NCBI GenBank assembly: GCA_029168955.1
Contig: JAPDOI010000183.1
Location: forward strand, 1,211,501-1,275,500
From: Aplectana chamaeleonis
Taxonomy: Eukaryota; Nematoda; Chromadorea; Rhabditida; Cosmocercidae
Length of the DNA: 64,000 bases
Reading direction: 5' to 3'
A model generated the notes under the pieces. The model did no database searches. It saw only the letters and a list, made by a program, of their open reading frames with translations, and was not told the origin of the DNA. A program made the translations under genes and the position numbers. This document shows positions 21,024 to 48,084 of this stretch, piece by piece. How positions within the stretch are numbered: position 1 is the first letter of the stretch; every line of letters starts with the position of its first letter.

Positions 21024-22620
21024 CAGTGCATTCAGAAAGTATAGGGACACCCCTGAAAATCGAGGTTTCCAATAAAACTTTGTGTTTTGTGATCAATACT
21101 GTTCATGAATGAATTCAGCATACTGGAAAACCTATGTTTGATTATTTATATAACAATTGTGAAATTTTGAAAGACTTTATCTCAACTTTTAAAATTTTCC
21201 GCCGTTCAGAAATTATAGGGACACCCTTCGAAAATTCAGATTTTTTTATCCAAACAAAATTTCCTGTTGCATGTTCGCTACATTAACTCAAGATGAGTAC
21301 ATGTGATATCCTTATTTCTAAATGGCTCGTGGTACTGCTCTAACTGCTGCTGAACAAGCACAAATTCGTGCGCTCAGCGTTGCTGGATTGAGCCAACGTC
21401 GAATCGCTACCCAGCTCGGAAGATCTGTCAACTGTATCAACCAGTTCCTACGAGATCCAGATTTCTACGGTACTGCAAAACGTACTGGACGGCCGAAGAA
21501 GATCAGCAATCAAGATTCGCGGAGAATTATTCGGCTCTGCTCCAACAGCACACTGTCGCTAAACCAGATTAAAACTGAATTATCGCTCAGTGTTTCGAAA
21601 ACGACAGTCTGGAACACCATAAATGGCGATAAAAACATTGTCCGACAAGTGATGAAGAAGGCCTCGTCGTTATCTGTAAACCATAGAGAGGCTCGACTTG
21701 ATTTTGCAAAGAGGAACATGGCAACGGATTGGGCGAAGGTAAGGCAGTCTCATAAAATCCGGAAAAAAATTGAGAAATGATGCAAAAAAAAATTTAGGTC
21801 ATCTTTTCCGACGTAAAGAAATTTAATCTTGACGGACCGGATGGTGCTCGATCCTACTGGCAAGATCTGCGTAAGGATCCATTGATTTTCAGCAGACGGA
21901 ATTTAGGCGGTGGCTCGCTGATTTGTTGGGGAGCATTCAGTAGCGAAGGTGTTTTGGAATTGACCTTGTTATTCTTGTCGCATGAGCTCGGAGGAATATC
22001 AAGAAACTCTTCGCACACATCTACTGCCATTTTTGTCCGGAACGCGACGTCAGCGTTTCACTTTCCAGCAAGACAACGCGGCGGTACATGTGTCCAGGTC
22101 TACAAAAACCTGGTTTCTGCGTCACCGAATCCGTTCGTTGGAATGGCCCGCGTGTACTCCAGATTGTAACCCGATAGAGAATTTCTGGGGCATAGTTGTG
22201 CGCCAGGTTTATGACAACAATTAGCAGTACAGAACGGTAGATGAGCTGAAGGTCGCTATCCTCGAAGCGTGGGCCAATCTGCGTGAAAACGTCATCGCCA
22301 ATCTGATCAATTCTATGCCAAAGAGAATTTTTGAGATCATTGCTAATGGTGGTGCAGCTATTTCATTTTAGATTGTATGTTTTATTCTTTCTTTATTCAA
22401 TAATTTTTGTTTTTGTGTTGTGTCCTTATACTTTCTGAACGGCGAAAAAGTCTGAAATTTGAAATAGATTCTTGTAAAATTGCTCAGCTGTTATAGAAAT
22501 AAACAAATAGAGGTTTTTCACCTTGATGAATTCATTTATGAACAGTATTGATAGCCAAATATAACATGATTTTGAAAACCTTGATTTTCGGGTGTGTCCC
22601 TATACTTTCTGAACGCACTG
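21024..22620 (+). mobile_element. Tc3-like DNA transposon
   Basis: The ends are CAGTGCATTCAGAAAGTATAGG and its reverse complement with one or two mismatches, each flanked by TA (21022-21023 and 22621-22622). A second copy of the GTTCAGAA...ATAGGGACAC site lies about 180 bp inside each end (about 21204 and 22425), the two-site arrangement known for Tc3 transposase binding. It carries one transposase gene. The element is 1597 bp, smaller than C. elegans Tc3 (about 2.3 kb). Confidence 0.9.
21322..22371 (+). pseudogene. Tc3-like transposase, degenerate
   Basis: Exon 1 is 21322-21738 (139 codons), with a bipartite helix-turn-helix DNA-binding region containing the GRPKK motif between its halves. 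A 59-bp intron (21739-21797, GTAAGG...TTTAG) precedes exon 2, which starts at the first catalytic Asp (IFSDVKKFN). Exon 2 continues through LGGGSLICWGAF, the second Asp in QQDNAAVH and Glu in CNPIENFWG, so all three DDE residues are present. A frameshift at about 21960-21985 and an in-frame TAG at 22222-22224 interrupt it. Recognisable Tc3-type C-terminus continues to 22369-22371. This copy should not make active protein. Confidence 0.85.
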
Positions 22621-22622
22621 TA

Positions 22623-23352
22623 TAGGTTCATTTGAATGAACCCTAACAAATCCAAAAATTCAACCACGGTCTAACGTTTTCAATTTGCATTGAATTTCTA
22701 CAATGTGTACATTGAAAGTATCCTAGCTTTGCCTCCTTGCATCTCCCTCAGTTTCATTCCTTTTCTCTTTCCCGTTGTATAATAAATCACATTTTTAATA
22801 ATTATGGTGAGCGCGTTCATTCCAGCTTGCGCTGTGTAGCTGCGAAAAGTCTCATCACGAGATAACCCGAGTTTTTTATTGAAATGTAAGGAGAAAGCTA
22901 GCATTTATTGCAAAAACAACCCACATATCTATCAAAAATCTGTATTCTGAGGGTATTCGCCTTAAAAAGCGGAGAAGAAGATACGACGAATCAATTTTTC
23001 GCTGAAAATCGGAAAAATAGGTGCTTCGTTTTTCTTTTAGGGTATTCGATTTTGACACCTTCCTTCGCGCCCTCTGCAATGTCCGATGCGCACCCCCCCC
23101 CTTAGGTTAGCCGGGACGCGTGCCTAGCCCTGATTGAGAAGTCGTGCAATCAGTGTCCTTCATGTTAGTTTTCTTTCTCATCCCTTCTTTGTGCGGAACC
23201 CCTATTGTCGACCAAATCTACCAGTCTTGCAAAGATAAACCTGTCCTTGTGAAAATTTTTTTAGTTGAATTGATTTCTGCTGCCAATAGTGATTGGGTTG
23301 TGGATGGCATCGCTATACATTAATGATAAGGAGCGATCGTTGTTCAGTAGCT
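22623..23352. other. Upstream region of the acetylcholinesterase gene
   Basis: No independent gene recognised. A C9 tract at about 23092-23101 has the same TTAG 3' flank as one at 19542. Promoter and any trans-splice acceptor for gene 1 should lie here; I could not identify either with confidence. Confidence 0.3.
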
Positions 23353-39311
<15,959 letters not shown>

Positions 39312-39796
39312 AAAACGCTTAGAATGTGTACATGAAAGTCTGCGGGTGTGCTGCTTATAATCCGTAATTTTCCAAATATGACTTACCAGAAAGAGCTGTG
39401 CAGTATGCAAGACACCAACAGAAGTCGTGAATGTATTCTTCACACGTTGGCATCGAGAAGAAAACTTAACGACGCTTTCATGGTTTCCAAGATTGTGAGC
39501 GGAAAGTGATGGCTTCCAGAACCAGAGGTGATTTGGAGAAAATCTACTGCAATATACAGAAAAATAGAGGCAGCCTGCATGCATTTACCTGCGGGGCTGG
39601 CTCAATTTTTTGATCAATAATTTCGAACTTCCCCTGTTTTGTTGCCTTAAAAAATTTTTTAAGAGGGAAGCTGCTGAATTTCTGAGAAAATGTATGTGTC
39701 CTCAGCTTCGATTACAGTCTGATTGAGTTGTTGCTTTAAAGTGGGTGTTTCTCTCTGAATCGTCTAAATTAATGTAGCGTATTCAATAAATAAATA
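39312..39796 (+). promoter_or_regulatory. Probable 3' UTR of gene 1 with AATAAA at 39785
   Basis: About 470 bp between the stop codon and AATAAATAAATA at 39785-39796. The next transposon-like end (CAATACCC) starts at 39797. No nearer AATAAA on the plus strand was seen. A plausible exon-like segment exists on the minus strand (about 39400-39560, with TTGCAG and GTAAGT at its ends) but could not be joined to anything. Confidence 0.4.
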
Positions 39797-41170
39797 CAAT
39801 ACCCACCCTAAGTTTTGGCAAAAAGGCGAAAAAAGCGCGGAAATTCGCTTTTTTCGTCTTTTGATCATAACTCGCTTCAAAGTGAACGATTTTCAAATTT
39901 GAAGACAGTTTTGGAATCAGCATTGATCAGTCTTTCTTTTTGATCGATACGTGGCTTACTTTGAAACAATGCATATAGGGTTGACACAATCAATCGAGTG
40001 GGTGAGTATGAGCTGCTGAAATGTGTGACTGGGTCTACTCTAGTTTATTCGAATATTCGGTCCAGTTTTTCTTTTCATTTTACAATTTGTATTTTTTTAT
40101 ATTTTCAATTCTTTAAAAATTTAATCTCACTATTCCTCTAGGTATTATTTGTTAGCTATTCATTCAGTTATTTGCTTGAAACTTTTTGGTTCTTAAATAT
40201 TTTGGTTTTTCTATTTGTATTTAATACTTGTTTCAATTTGCTTTATTGGATTTTTTGATACGAATTTTCACTGTAATTTGAATACTTTATAATTCAGTTT
40301 GATTACTATAACTATCGCTTTATCTGGAAAATGATTTCAATAACAACGATAAAATATTATTCTCAATAACAACGATAAAATATTATTCGGATATGAATCG
40401 TTTCAACTTTGACTTCAGACGAACAATTCATAACACTGAAAACTTTTGGAGTCTTCGATGTAGGAGCAAATTCAAGTTTCAATTGTTTGTGTCAATATTA
40501 AAAATTTCTTGGAGTTATTATTTTCAAAATCCGAAATTACCATTCGTCGCCCTGATTTCTAGAATTTTTTCAAGTTTGTGAAAACAGTTATTTTTTGAAG
40601 TACAGTTCACCTCCGCACTGGGGTGGGATCATCCGGGCACCAAAGGCAAAAAGCGCTCGGGTGAACCCACATCTCTGTCTGAGGTTACTTGCAACCGCGC
40701 CGCACCACGATTTCGCAATCAGCTTTAACTTTGCGGACTGGACGGCAGTGCGGAGGTGAACTGTAGTTATGACATATTTCACCCTTCCACGAAGTTGAAA
40801 TTCTTCAGAATCTATGAAACTTCAACCTGAAACATTACCACTCGATTCTTGTCGTATTGTGAATTTCGAAACTGTCTCCATACCTGGGAAACAGTCAAGA
40901 TTTACTGATCCTGCCTGGTTTTGGATGAACTCCGCGCTGGCAATGGTCCCCTTAGCTGCCTGCGTCTCAACTACTTTCACTCCATCTACCTGTTCCTCTC
41001 GACGGTCTAACGCACTCCTCGCTCGAAGACAGTCCCGGAAAGGGATTGAATTTGAGCAGCGAAGATGGGCTAGAAAGACAGCGGTGGAAGGTGCCGTCGT
41101 CGGAAAACCAATGTTCCGAAAGCATAATGGGTGGCTTCTGCAATGTTGGTGTATGGGGACGAGATAAAAG
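39797..41170. mobile_element. Diverged CAATACC-ended foldback relative
   Basis: The left end, TA then CAATACCCACCC, is followed to about 40010 by sequence clearly related to the terminal region of the 6.1-kb element (CATATAGGGTTGACACAATCAATCGAGT). From about 40440 to 41110 it resembles the left arm of the 2.1-kb palindrome. A right end could not be fixed. A MITE is inserted at 40603-40763. The segment 40040-40440 is AT-rich with nothing recognisable. Confidence 0.55.
40603..40763. repeat. CAGTTCACCTCCGC MITE, copy 1
   Basis: TIR CAGTTCACCTCCGCACTG with its complement, flanked by TA on both sides. The palindrome arm at about 12525-12545 shows the related uninterrupted site (TAGTTATGGCAT), supporting insertion with TA duplication. 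Related copy at 46417-46650. Confidence 0.8.
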
Positions 41171-42114
41171 TAGTTGACGGTATGGGGGGCTGTTTTTCGG
41201 ACAGCCTCGGAGGGTTCAGAAAAGAAAGCATTTATCCGTGTGGGTGCAATGCTCGCGGGTGATTTTTATGAAATTGAGAAAATGAAAATTCCATATTCCG
41301 ATCCTTCTCCTTGTATTCAATAATTCCTGACCGCAAATATGTACATAAATGAAACTCAACGATGCGGCTCGCAGATCCACCCTCTGACTGCGCCCTGTAG
41401 CACGTCCTCCGGTGATTCTCCTTCAACAACTTACAAACATCGTTTAGACTCAACTAAGATCGCTGAGGGAGAACGGGCTGCGCATATTGTACCCCAAAAG
41501 CACAAATATGTCTAGCCAAAAACCCGGTTTGTAAAGTCGCATATTAGGTATAGGAGAATCCTACATCAGATGAACTACACAGAAGGCCCTTCCACAAACG
41601 GTTGGTTGAACACATGCGCGCTCTCAGACCGACATCTTCCTATCCTAATAGCGCCTTTTCTGAGACCCAGGACGCTCCGACCAGGGGAAATTTCGGAAAA
41701 TTTGTGCGGAAATTTCTATTTTCTGTTTTCTGGCCATTTTGACCTTTCTGTTTTCTGATTTCTGTTTTCTGAAAAGCTTGCAAAAATCAGAAAAAAAATC
41801 AGCAAAAATCAACGAAAACCAGGTCTGTTGGACAGCTCAGGAACAAAATATTGCTGGTTGTCACCTTGCCCACAACTGAATTTCTATGTATGTTTGTTTT
41901 GCCGTCTTTCGCCTTGCTGTTACACCGTATTCATACTTTTGCGGAGCGGCAAATGCCGCGGATTATCAATAGAAAAATGAGAAATCATATGCTCGGTATC
42001 AAACATCCGATTTCTCATTGTTCTACTGATATTGCGCGGCAGTTGCCGCTTCTGCAAAAGCATGAATAGGTTGCTAAACGAAAAAACCAGCACTCATACG
42101 AATCGTGTTGGTTC
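41171..42114. other. Spacer with a TTTTCTG-rich run
   Basis: TTTTCTG and related heptamers recur at 41718-41775; a similar run is at 47115-47220. No gene recognised. Confidence 0.4.
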
Positions 42115-42419
42115 GTGCGCACTATACTTGGGCAAATTGGAAATTTTTTCGAACGATCGACTCTCCGAATAAGTCGAAAATTGAACTTTTTCGAATGATC
42201 GACTTTTCTATTTAGCCGGAATTTCCACTTTTCGAATGATCGACTTTTTCGAATAAGTGGAAAAACACATTTTTTCAAATGATCGACTTTTCAATTTAGC
42301 CGGAATTTCCACTTTTCGAATGATCGACTTTCTCGGATAAGTCGAAAATCCCACTTTTTCGAATGATCGACTTTTCGAATAAAAAGTCGACTTTTTCAAT
42401 CGACTCAAAAAATTATCTA

Positions 42420-43019
42420 CTTTCCCATTCAGCCATTCAGACGGTACATGAAGACGTGAGAGCCTAATTGACTTTTTCGTTCCCGCAACAGCTCCATTCC
42501 ATATTTTTGGGCATATTTATGAAATCGGAATGCGAAAAAAGAATAGCTTAAGCAGAAAAAAGTTGAAAGGATTCACTAGGAATTATTTGCGACTTAGGGA
42601 AGTCTTCAAATAAAAATGAAAGAATCGATAATTTTGGAAGCTGGCTTCAGGGTCTAACGGCTATTGTCCGGGGGAACAACGACGGGGAAGTAACACTTGG
42701 GAACTGTAGCGAGTCTCCTAAATTCACCGAGGTATGGGGCAACGAGTGTACAGTCTACTCGGATTGAGCTAATACTTGGCGGTTCCTGTCGACGGTTAGT
42801 GTAAACTAGGTGCCACGTGTTATAACATGCGGGCACCGAGATTGCGCTACCGCACAACAGAGAAAGTATCAGTGCGATCTGCGCTGACTGTATGGACAGA
42901 GCTTTGATAAGAATGGCCCCTTTTCCTCGTGCGCGCGCGGATGCTTCGCGGCATTCTCAATGTAGCGCACAAGCGGACACCCCATACCTAGCTCAGATAT
43001 CAGCCGAGGCCTATTTCAG
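42420..43019. other. Interior of the 3.25-kb TIR element
   Basis: No coding sequence or repeat recognised. Confidence 0.3.
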
Positions 43020-43021
43020 CT

Positions 43022-43486
43022 TCTAAAAGCAGTGTTCACGATGAATCCCGCTTTTAAGTCTTTAGTGTAAAATACTACGCTGGCAGATGCTAGAGGGGAT
43101 AGGGTAAAAAAAGCAGCGAAAACGGGCCAGAGATCGATAAAAACGAAGGCGAAAAGACTTCTCTAGCCCAGTACGCCTGCTCTTAGCCCGCCCGCCCCAT
43201 TCTGACGAGCTTGTGGCGCCGTGGACGTTTTCGATGGCAAATTGCCAAGAAACTCCGCCACGTTCAGCCCGATCGATTCGCGCACATTTCGCCATTAGCG
43301 CGCACTTGCGGAAACTAGCAGGGCCCGTAAGCTCGTCCACGCCCAGAACGTTACAAACAGCTATTTTAGCTTATTCTGAGCGCTTTTCTCCGCTGTTTAT
43401 TCACTATTGGATAGCTCACGACCGAACAACCCCATTTTTGAGTCGAACTCGAATATGAGATTTATCGTGAACACTGCCTTTAAAAG
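43022..43486. repeat. About 465-bp TIR element
   Basis: Ends TTCTAAAAGCAGTGTTCACGAT and ATCGTGAACACTGCCTTTAAAAG are inverted. The interior has a further inverted pair around GACGAGCTTG / AAGCTCGTC (43204 and 43329). No transposase. Confidence 0.65.
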
Positions 43487-43979
43487 CTACGGCCAGCTGA
43501 AAGTTGCTATGGGGTCGATCATCTAGCACTTCTGGTCCATCATCTACCACTTTCTCATAGAATGTTGATGGGACTGTCAAACAACTTTAAAACAACTATG
43601 GCCCAAACTCCACATGCAGGAAAACTTCAAAAACGATTTTGGCGCGGACTTCAAGTTATTTTTACAGTGTATTCAAACTGGTTTTTCTTTACAAATGAAG
43701 ATTTTTAGGGACTCGTCCAACATTTTATTTCACTAAAGAGGCCAAGCTATACAGAATATGAAAAAAACCTATGGTTCTCTACGCGTACGATCTCTCTAAT
43801 ATGAGAAATTTCCTTCTAGGCGATCAGCATAATTAGCCCGCAGTTTCCCCATTCTCATTTCCATTCAAACACCTTGATTCGAAATCTTATGAGCTCCTAA
43901 TTCAGTATAAAATTCATTGAACGTTGCGCACATGTAGAAATAAAAAAACTAATTAAATATTAGAAAGAAGGCATCAATT

Positions 43980-44126
43980 AACATCGGCATGGATTCTGAA
44001 GAGACTTTGCGTTCCCCAGTGGAGGTTGGCGCAAACTCGGTTCACCTATGTTATAGCATATGGCGCCGAGTTTGCGCCAACCTTCAACAGTGAACGCGAA
44101 GTCTCTTCCGGATCCATGCCGACGTT
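43980..44126. repeat. 147-bp hairpin MITE
   Basis: Arms AACATCGGCATGGATTC...GGTTGGCGCAAACTCGG and CCGAGTTTGCGCCAACC...GGATCCATGCCGACGTT with a short loop near 44054. Confidence 0.85.
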
Positions 44127-44224
44127 ATGTTTGTCCGCTGCTACAAAAATTCTGCATTGATTTTGCGCAAATTAGGAAAATGTGTCCAGACGGACTAGCT
44201 GACATTTCCAACATCTTTCTCAGT

Positions 44225-45040
44225 AACTAGGTACTATACTTAGTATCCGAATCACTCCACTTCGAACATCCGACCGGATATCCGAATCGAACCAATATCC
44301 GGGAAATTTGAAATCGGCATTATCTGAGCCGAACCATTATCCAAAGGGTCAAAAATCTGGATAAAATTCTGATAAAATCGGATAAATTCGGCTAAAATTT
44401 TAGATAGTTGCTGGATAAAATCAAATAAATTCGGTTAAATCGCACTCGGCCACGCCCATTTTTTTCGCACCGCCTTCAATTTAGTACATTAACTCAGGGC
44501 TTTCCTCCTCCTTCCTAAATCGGAAGGGTCGTTGCGGCTCGGAATAATGGGCATGGTTAAGTGAGATGACCAAAAGGCTAGCTATTCAGTGTACAAGTTT
44601 TTTGTATAGCATAGCTGCTTTGCATACTTTTTACTAGCTAGTTGTTCTGAAAGACCTTTGTATGGATAATACTGTGCTCCCCAACGATTATATAGTAATT
44701 AAAAATTTGTTTCCATATTTTTATTAATATGAATTTCTGAAGATTGATGTTCGTATGTGAACATGCTGCGAATGCAAAGAAGAACTAATGTTTGCTCAAT
44801 TATGGATGTTTTCGAAGGCTTGTCATGAGTGCCTAATTTAGTTTTCCCCGTTTAGCCTCAACTTTGTTCCGAAAATATCCGACCGGATATCCGTGTCCGA
44901 ATCATTGGAAAAATGGCATTATCTGAATCGATCCATTATCCGAAAATTTGAAAAAACGCAGTATCTCAATTGAACCAATATCCAGAAAAATTAAAATCGG
45001 CAATATCTGAATCCATCTATTATCCGGAGAATTATCTCAG
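44225..45040. repeat. Two GGATATCCG/ATTATCCG-rich blocks
   Basis: Blocks 44225-44440 and 44875-45040 share ATATCCGACCGGATATCCG and repeated ATTATCC(G/A) words in direct orientation. The middle segment (44450-44870) has nothing recognisable. Confidence 0.6.
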
Positions 45041-45359
45041 GATCACATGTATACCAGGCGCTCTTGAGAGCCGCAAAAAAGTTTCGAATGAGTGGGATAT
45101 TACTCTTTTCGAATGATCGACTTCTCGACTTATCCGAAAATCGCCCTTTTTCAAATGACCGACTTCTAGACTTATCCGAAAATCGCCCTTTTTCGAATAA
45201 TCGACTTCTCGACTTATCCGAAAATCGCCCTTTTTCGAATGATCGACTTTTCGATTTAGCCGGATTTTCCACTTTTCGAATAGTCGACTTAGTCGATTTA
45301 ATCGAAGTCGCCTTTTTCAATCGGATGATCATTCGATCATTCGATTCGGCCCAAGTATA

Positions 45360-45889
45360 GTGCGCACTATACTTATGTCGAGTCGAGTCATCGAGTCTTG
45401 GTATCGACTGAAACAGTCGACATCGAGTCATTCGACTACTCGATTATTCGAAATTTTGAAAAATCGACTTAGTCGAAAACTCGATTATTCGAAATTTTGA
45501 AAAATCGACAGTCAAAAACTCGAATTTTCAAAATTTCGATAGAACGACTTAGTCGAAAACTCGATTATTCGGAATTTGAAAAATCGACTTGGTCGAAAAC
45601 TCGATTATTCGAAATTTTGAAAAATCGACTTGGTCGAAAACTCGATTATTCGAAATTTCGATAGAACGACTTAGTCGAAAACTCGATTATTCGAAATTTG
45701 AAAAATCGACTTGGTCGAAAACTCGATTATTCGAAATTTCGAAAAATCGAGTTAGTTGAAAACTCGATTATTCGAAATTTTGAAAATCGACTTAGTCGAA
45801 AACTCGATTATTCGAAATTTCCAAATATCGACTCAGTCGAAAACTCGATTATTCGAAAAAATTTCGAGTCGCCGAAGTATAGTGCGCAC
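45360..45889. repeat. TATACTT-ended repeat with a 41-bp tandem unit
   Basis: Ends GTGCGCACTATACTTATG and GAAGTATAGTGCGCAC. The body is about ten copies of a 41-bp unit (CGATTATTCGAAATTTTG, AAAAATCGACTT, AGTCGAAAACT). A second copy begins at 63872 and runs off the window. Confidence 0.8.
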
Positions 45890-46047
45890 CCCGACCAAAC
45901 AGCTGTTCTAAGCTGTTTGTGTGCGTTTCTAGTGCAACTTTTCACTTCTCTCACTTTTGTGCTGGTGAAACCTGCATTCTCATTGAGGGAACTCAGCAAC
46001 TGATTTTATCGCGAACCCTGCTCACCTACTCAGTACTTCGGCACAAG
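45890..46047. other. Spacer
   Basis: Nothing recognised. Confidence 0.3.
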
Positions 46048-46222
46048 GGGGGTTGCATCCCAGGGCAAAGATTGAGTGCAAACCTTCGCTGTCAGCAGCA
46101 GCTGCTGCTGACAGCGGTATATTATTCCACCACTTGCTGGGGTTAAACCCCTCGATACCAATGGCTAATACTGCTGTTAGCTGTCAGCGGCAGCTGCTGA
46201 CAACGAGGGATGCAACCCCTAC
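46048..46222. repeat. GGGTTGCATCC hairpin element with a perfect 28-bp palindrome
   Basis: Outer ends GGGGTTGCATCCC and GGGATGCAACCCC. Inside, 46088-46115 is a perfect 14+14 palindrome of GCTGTCAGCAGCAG and its complement. A second imperfect copy (GCTGTCAGCGGCAGCTGCTGAC) lies at 46179. Confidence 0.75.
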
Positions 46223-46416
46223 TGTTCTGACGTACTGGCGTTCACTGAGAAATTCACCCGATCAATAGCCAATAAGTAGCCAAGAAATGCCTGCTTTCTG
46301 CGTGATAGCCAGAAAATGGTCGGGGAGAAGCTAGTTGCCGCGTAATAGCCTAGAAATAACCGCCAAAAAATGTTCGCCGCGAAATGGACGCCAAATAATG
46401 CTCTTCAAAGGATGTA

Positions 46417-46650
46417 CAGTTCAACTCCGCATTGCCGTTCAGTCCGCAAAGTGCACGCTGATTGTGAAAGCGTGCTGCGGCGCGGTTGCGAGTATCCTCA
46501 GACAGGGATATGGGATCACATGAGCATCAAAGGCAAAAACCGCCCGAGTGACCTTACATCCCTGTCTGAGGATACTCGCAACCGCCCCGCAGCACGCTTC
46601 CGCAATCGGCGGGTACTTTGCGGACTGAATGGCAATGCGGAGTTGAACTG
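46417..46650. repeat. CAGTTCAACTCCGC MITE, copy 2
   Basis: Long complementary arms starting CAGTTCAACTCCGCATTGCC, flanked by TA on both sides. Internal arms GGTTGCGAGTATCCTCAGACAG and complement. Related to 40603-40763. Confidence 0.85.
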
Positions 46651-46651
46651 T

Positions 46652-47353
46652 ACACGAGGCATTCCTGAGGCATGGTTTGGATGTCAACACCGCAGTCGGT
46701 TCAACTACTCAAGTTTACGGTACTTGGGCCCCGCCGAGCTGCAGGAGGTCAGGGCGGCTGCTCGGCGAGCCAGGATGGTTATTTCTCAGTTATTGCTCGG
46801 CTACTTCTAAACTATTCCATGAACAATATGATCTTAGCCGCCTAATAATCAAGAAACAATCAAGAAACGTTCGAGAAATAACACATCAAGAACCGCAGTG
46901 GATCCTGGTGCGCTATTTCTCGCCTAAAACTCTCAGAGTGAGTGCCTTCAATGATGATCTACCTGTCATTGACGTGCCATCGCTACTATCACTGTCTTAT
47001 AAGTTATTTGTCCAGTCTCGTAAATATTGTATTACATGTATAGGAGAGCTGTTCAGAATCACACTCTTTTCTCTTGAAAAAAAAGTAAAAATGCAATGAG
47101 TAGTTTTCCAAGAATTTTCTGCTTTCTGATTTCTGTTTTCTGTTTTCTGGCCGTTTTGGCCTTTCTGTTTTCTGATTACTGTTTTCTGGCAAACTCGATT
47201 TTCTGTTTTCTGTTTTCTGAAATTTTTTGAAAAATTTCCGCACACCCCTGGCTCCAACATGGAAGTGAAGACACACTCAAAATGAGAGCGAGTGCCATAT
47301 GAAAGAACATTTAGGATACAGCAGAAAGAAAATTACGAGAAGGGTCTGAAATA
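46652..47353. other. Spacer with TTTTCTG run
   Basis: TTTTCTG-type heptamers at about 47115-47220. No gene recognised. Confidence 0.35.
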
Positions 47354-47388
47354 CAATACCGCGCGTATCTTTTGGTCATCCGGCGCGC

Positions 47389-47726
47389 TACTCAGAAAAA
47401 TGAAAACATATCACATGTAATATAGAAGGCATGAATTAATACACATGTAATATAAATTGGCCAATGTATATTACTTGCAAATTGTCTCGACCGATGTATG
47501 CTTCATGTAATATATAGGTCCCTCGCCCGCTCAGAAAAATGAAAACATATTACATGTACTATAAAAGGCCTTGATTAATATACATGTAAAATAAATTGGC
47601 CAATGTATATTACTTGCAAGCTATATATCGGTCCCTCGCTCGCAGGCCAAATGTCACAAGTAATATGTTTTCGATGGTGAGAACATAATACTTGTGACAT
47701 AAGAGACGATTACAATATACTTGTAA
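47389..47726 (+). repeat. ACATGTAATATA-family element, left part, split by foldback
   Basis: Starts with TCAGAAAAATGAAAACAT, repeated at 47389 and 47530 (a 140-bp partial tandem). It continues as the copy at 60775 does, up to CTTGTAATA, where the 6.1-kb element is inserted. The remainder resumes at 53854. Confidence 0.8.
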
Positions 47727-48084
47727 TACAATACCGCCCGCGACTTTGGGAAAAACGGCGTTTTCGGCGCTTTTTTCCGCCGGAAAGCGCCGCTTTCTCA
47801 TAACTTTGTTCAAAGTGGTCAGTTTGGGTTTCCAGTGGCATATTTAGAATCAGCATTGAGAGCTCTTCATTTTGAGCCCGCACATGTCTTACCCGGCAAA
47901 CAAGGCATATAGGGTTAACACAATCAATCGAGTGTACGAAAACTGAAGCTAGATATTAAATTGGTGTAAATATGGCTTCATATCAACCGTGCAGATGAAG
48001 GACTAGTTATACACAAGTTTGAAAAACCAATTTATGGTGGTGGCAAAAGTGAAAATCAATGTTTTTCCCCTATTTGGCGACCCG

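Larger units (their letters stand above)
42115..45367. mobile_element. 3.25-kb TIR element with tandem-repeat ends
   Basis: The ends are GTGCGCACTATACTTGGGC and its complement GCCCAAGTATAGTGCGCAC. Each end carries an inverted array (42140-42415 and 45095-45340) of an about 45-bp unit built from CGAATGATCGACTTTTTCGAAT words. The interior holds two hairpin elements and two GGATATCCG-rich blocks and encodes no recognisable protein. It abuts the TATACTT-ended element starting at 45360; the GTGCGCAC octamer is shared at the junction. Confidence 0.7.

Noticed and set aside
39395..39575. Exon-like segment on the minus strand just 3' of gene 1
   Set aside because: It has plausible splice borders, but no frame resembles a known protein and no partner exons were found; kept only as a note under the 3' UTR.
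41520..41660. Segment with HKRLVEHMRALR-like translation suggesting a second GIY-YIG fragment
   Set aside because: Too short, and the key Tyr-Ile-Gly motif is not readable in the same frame.
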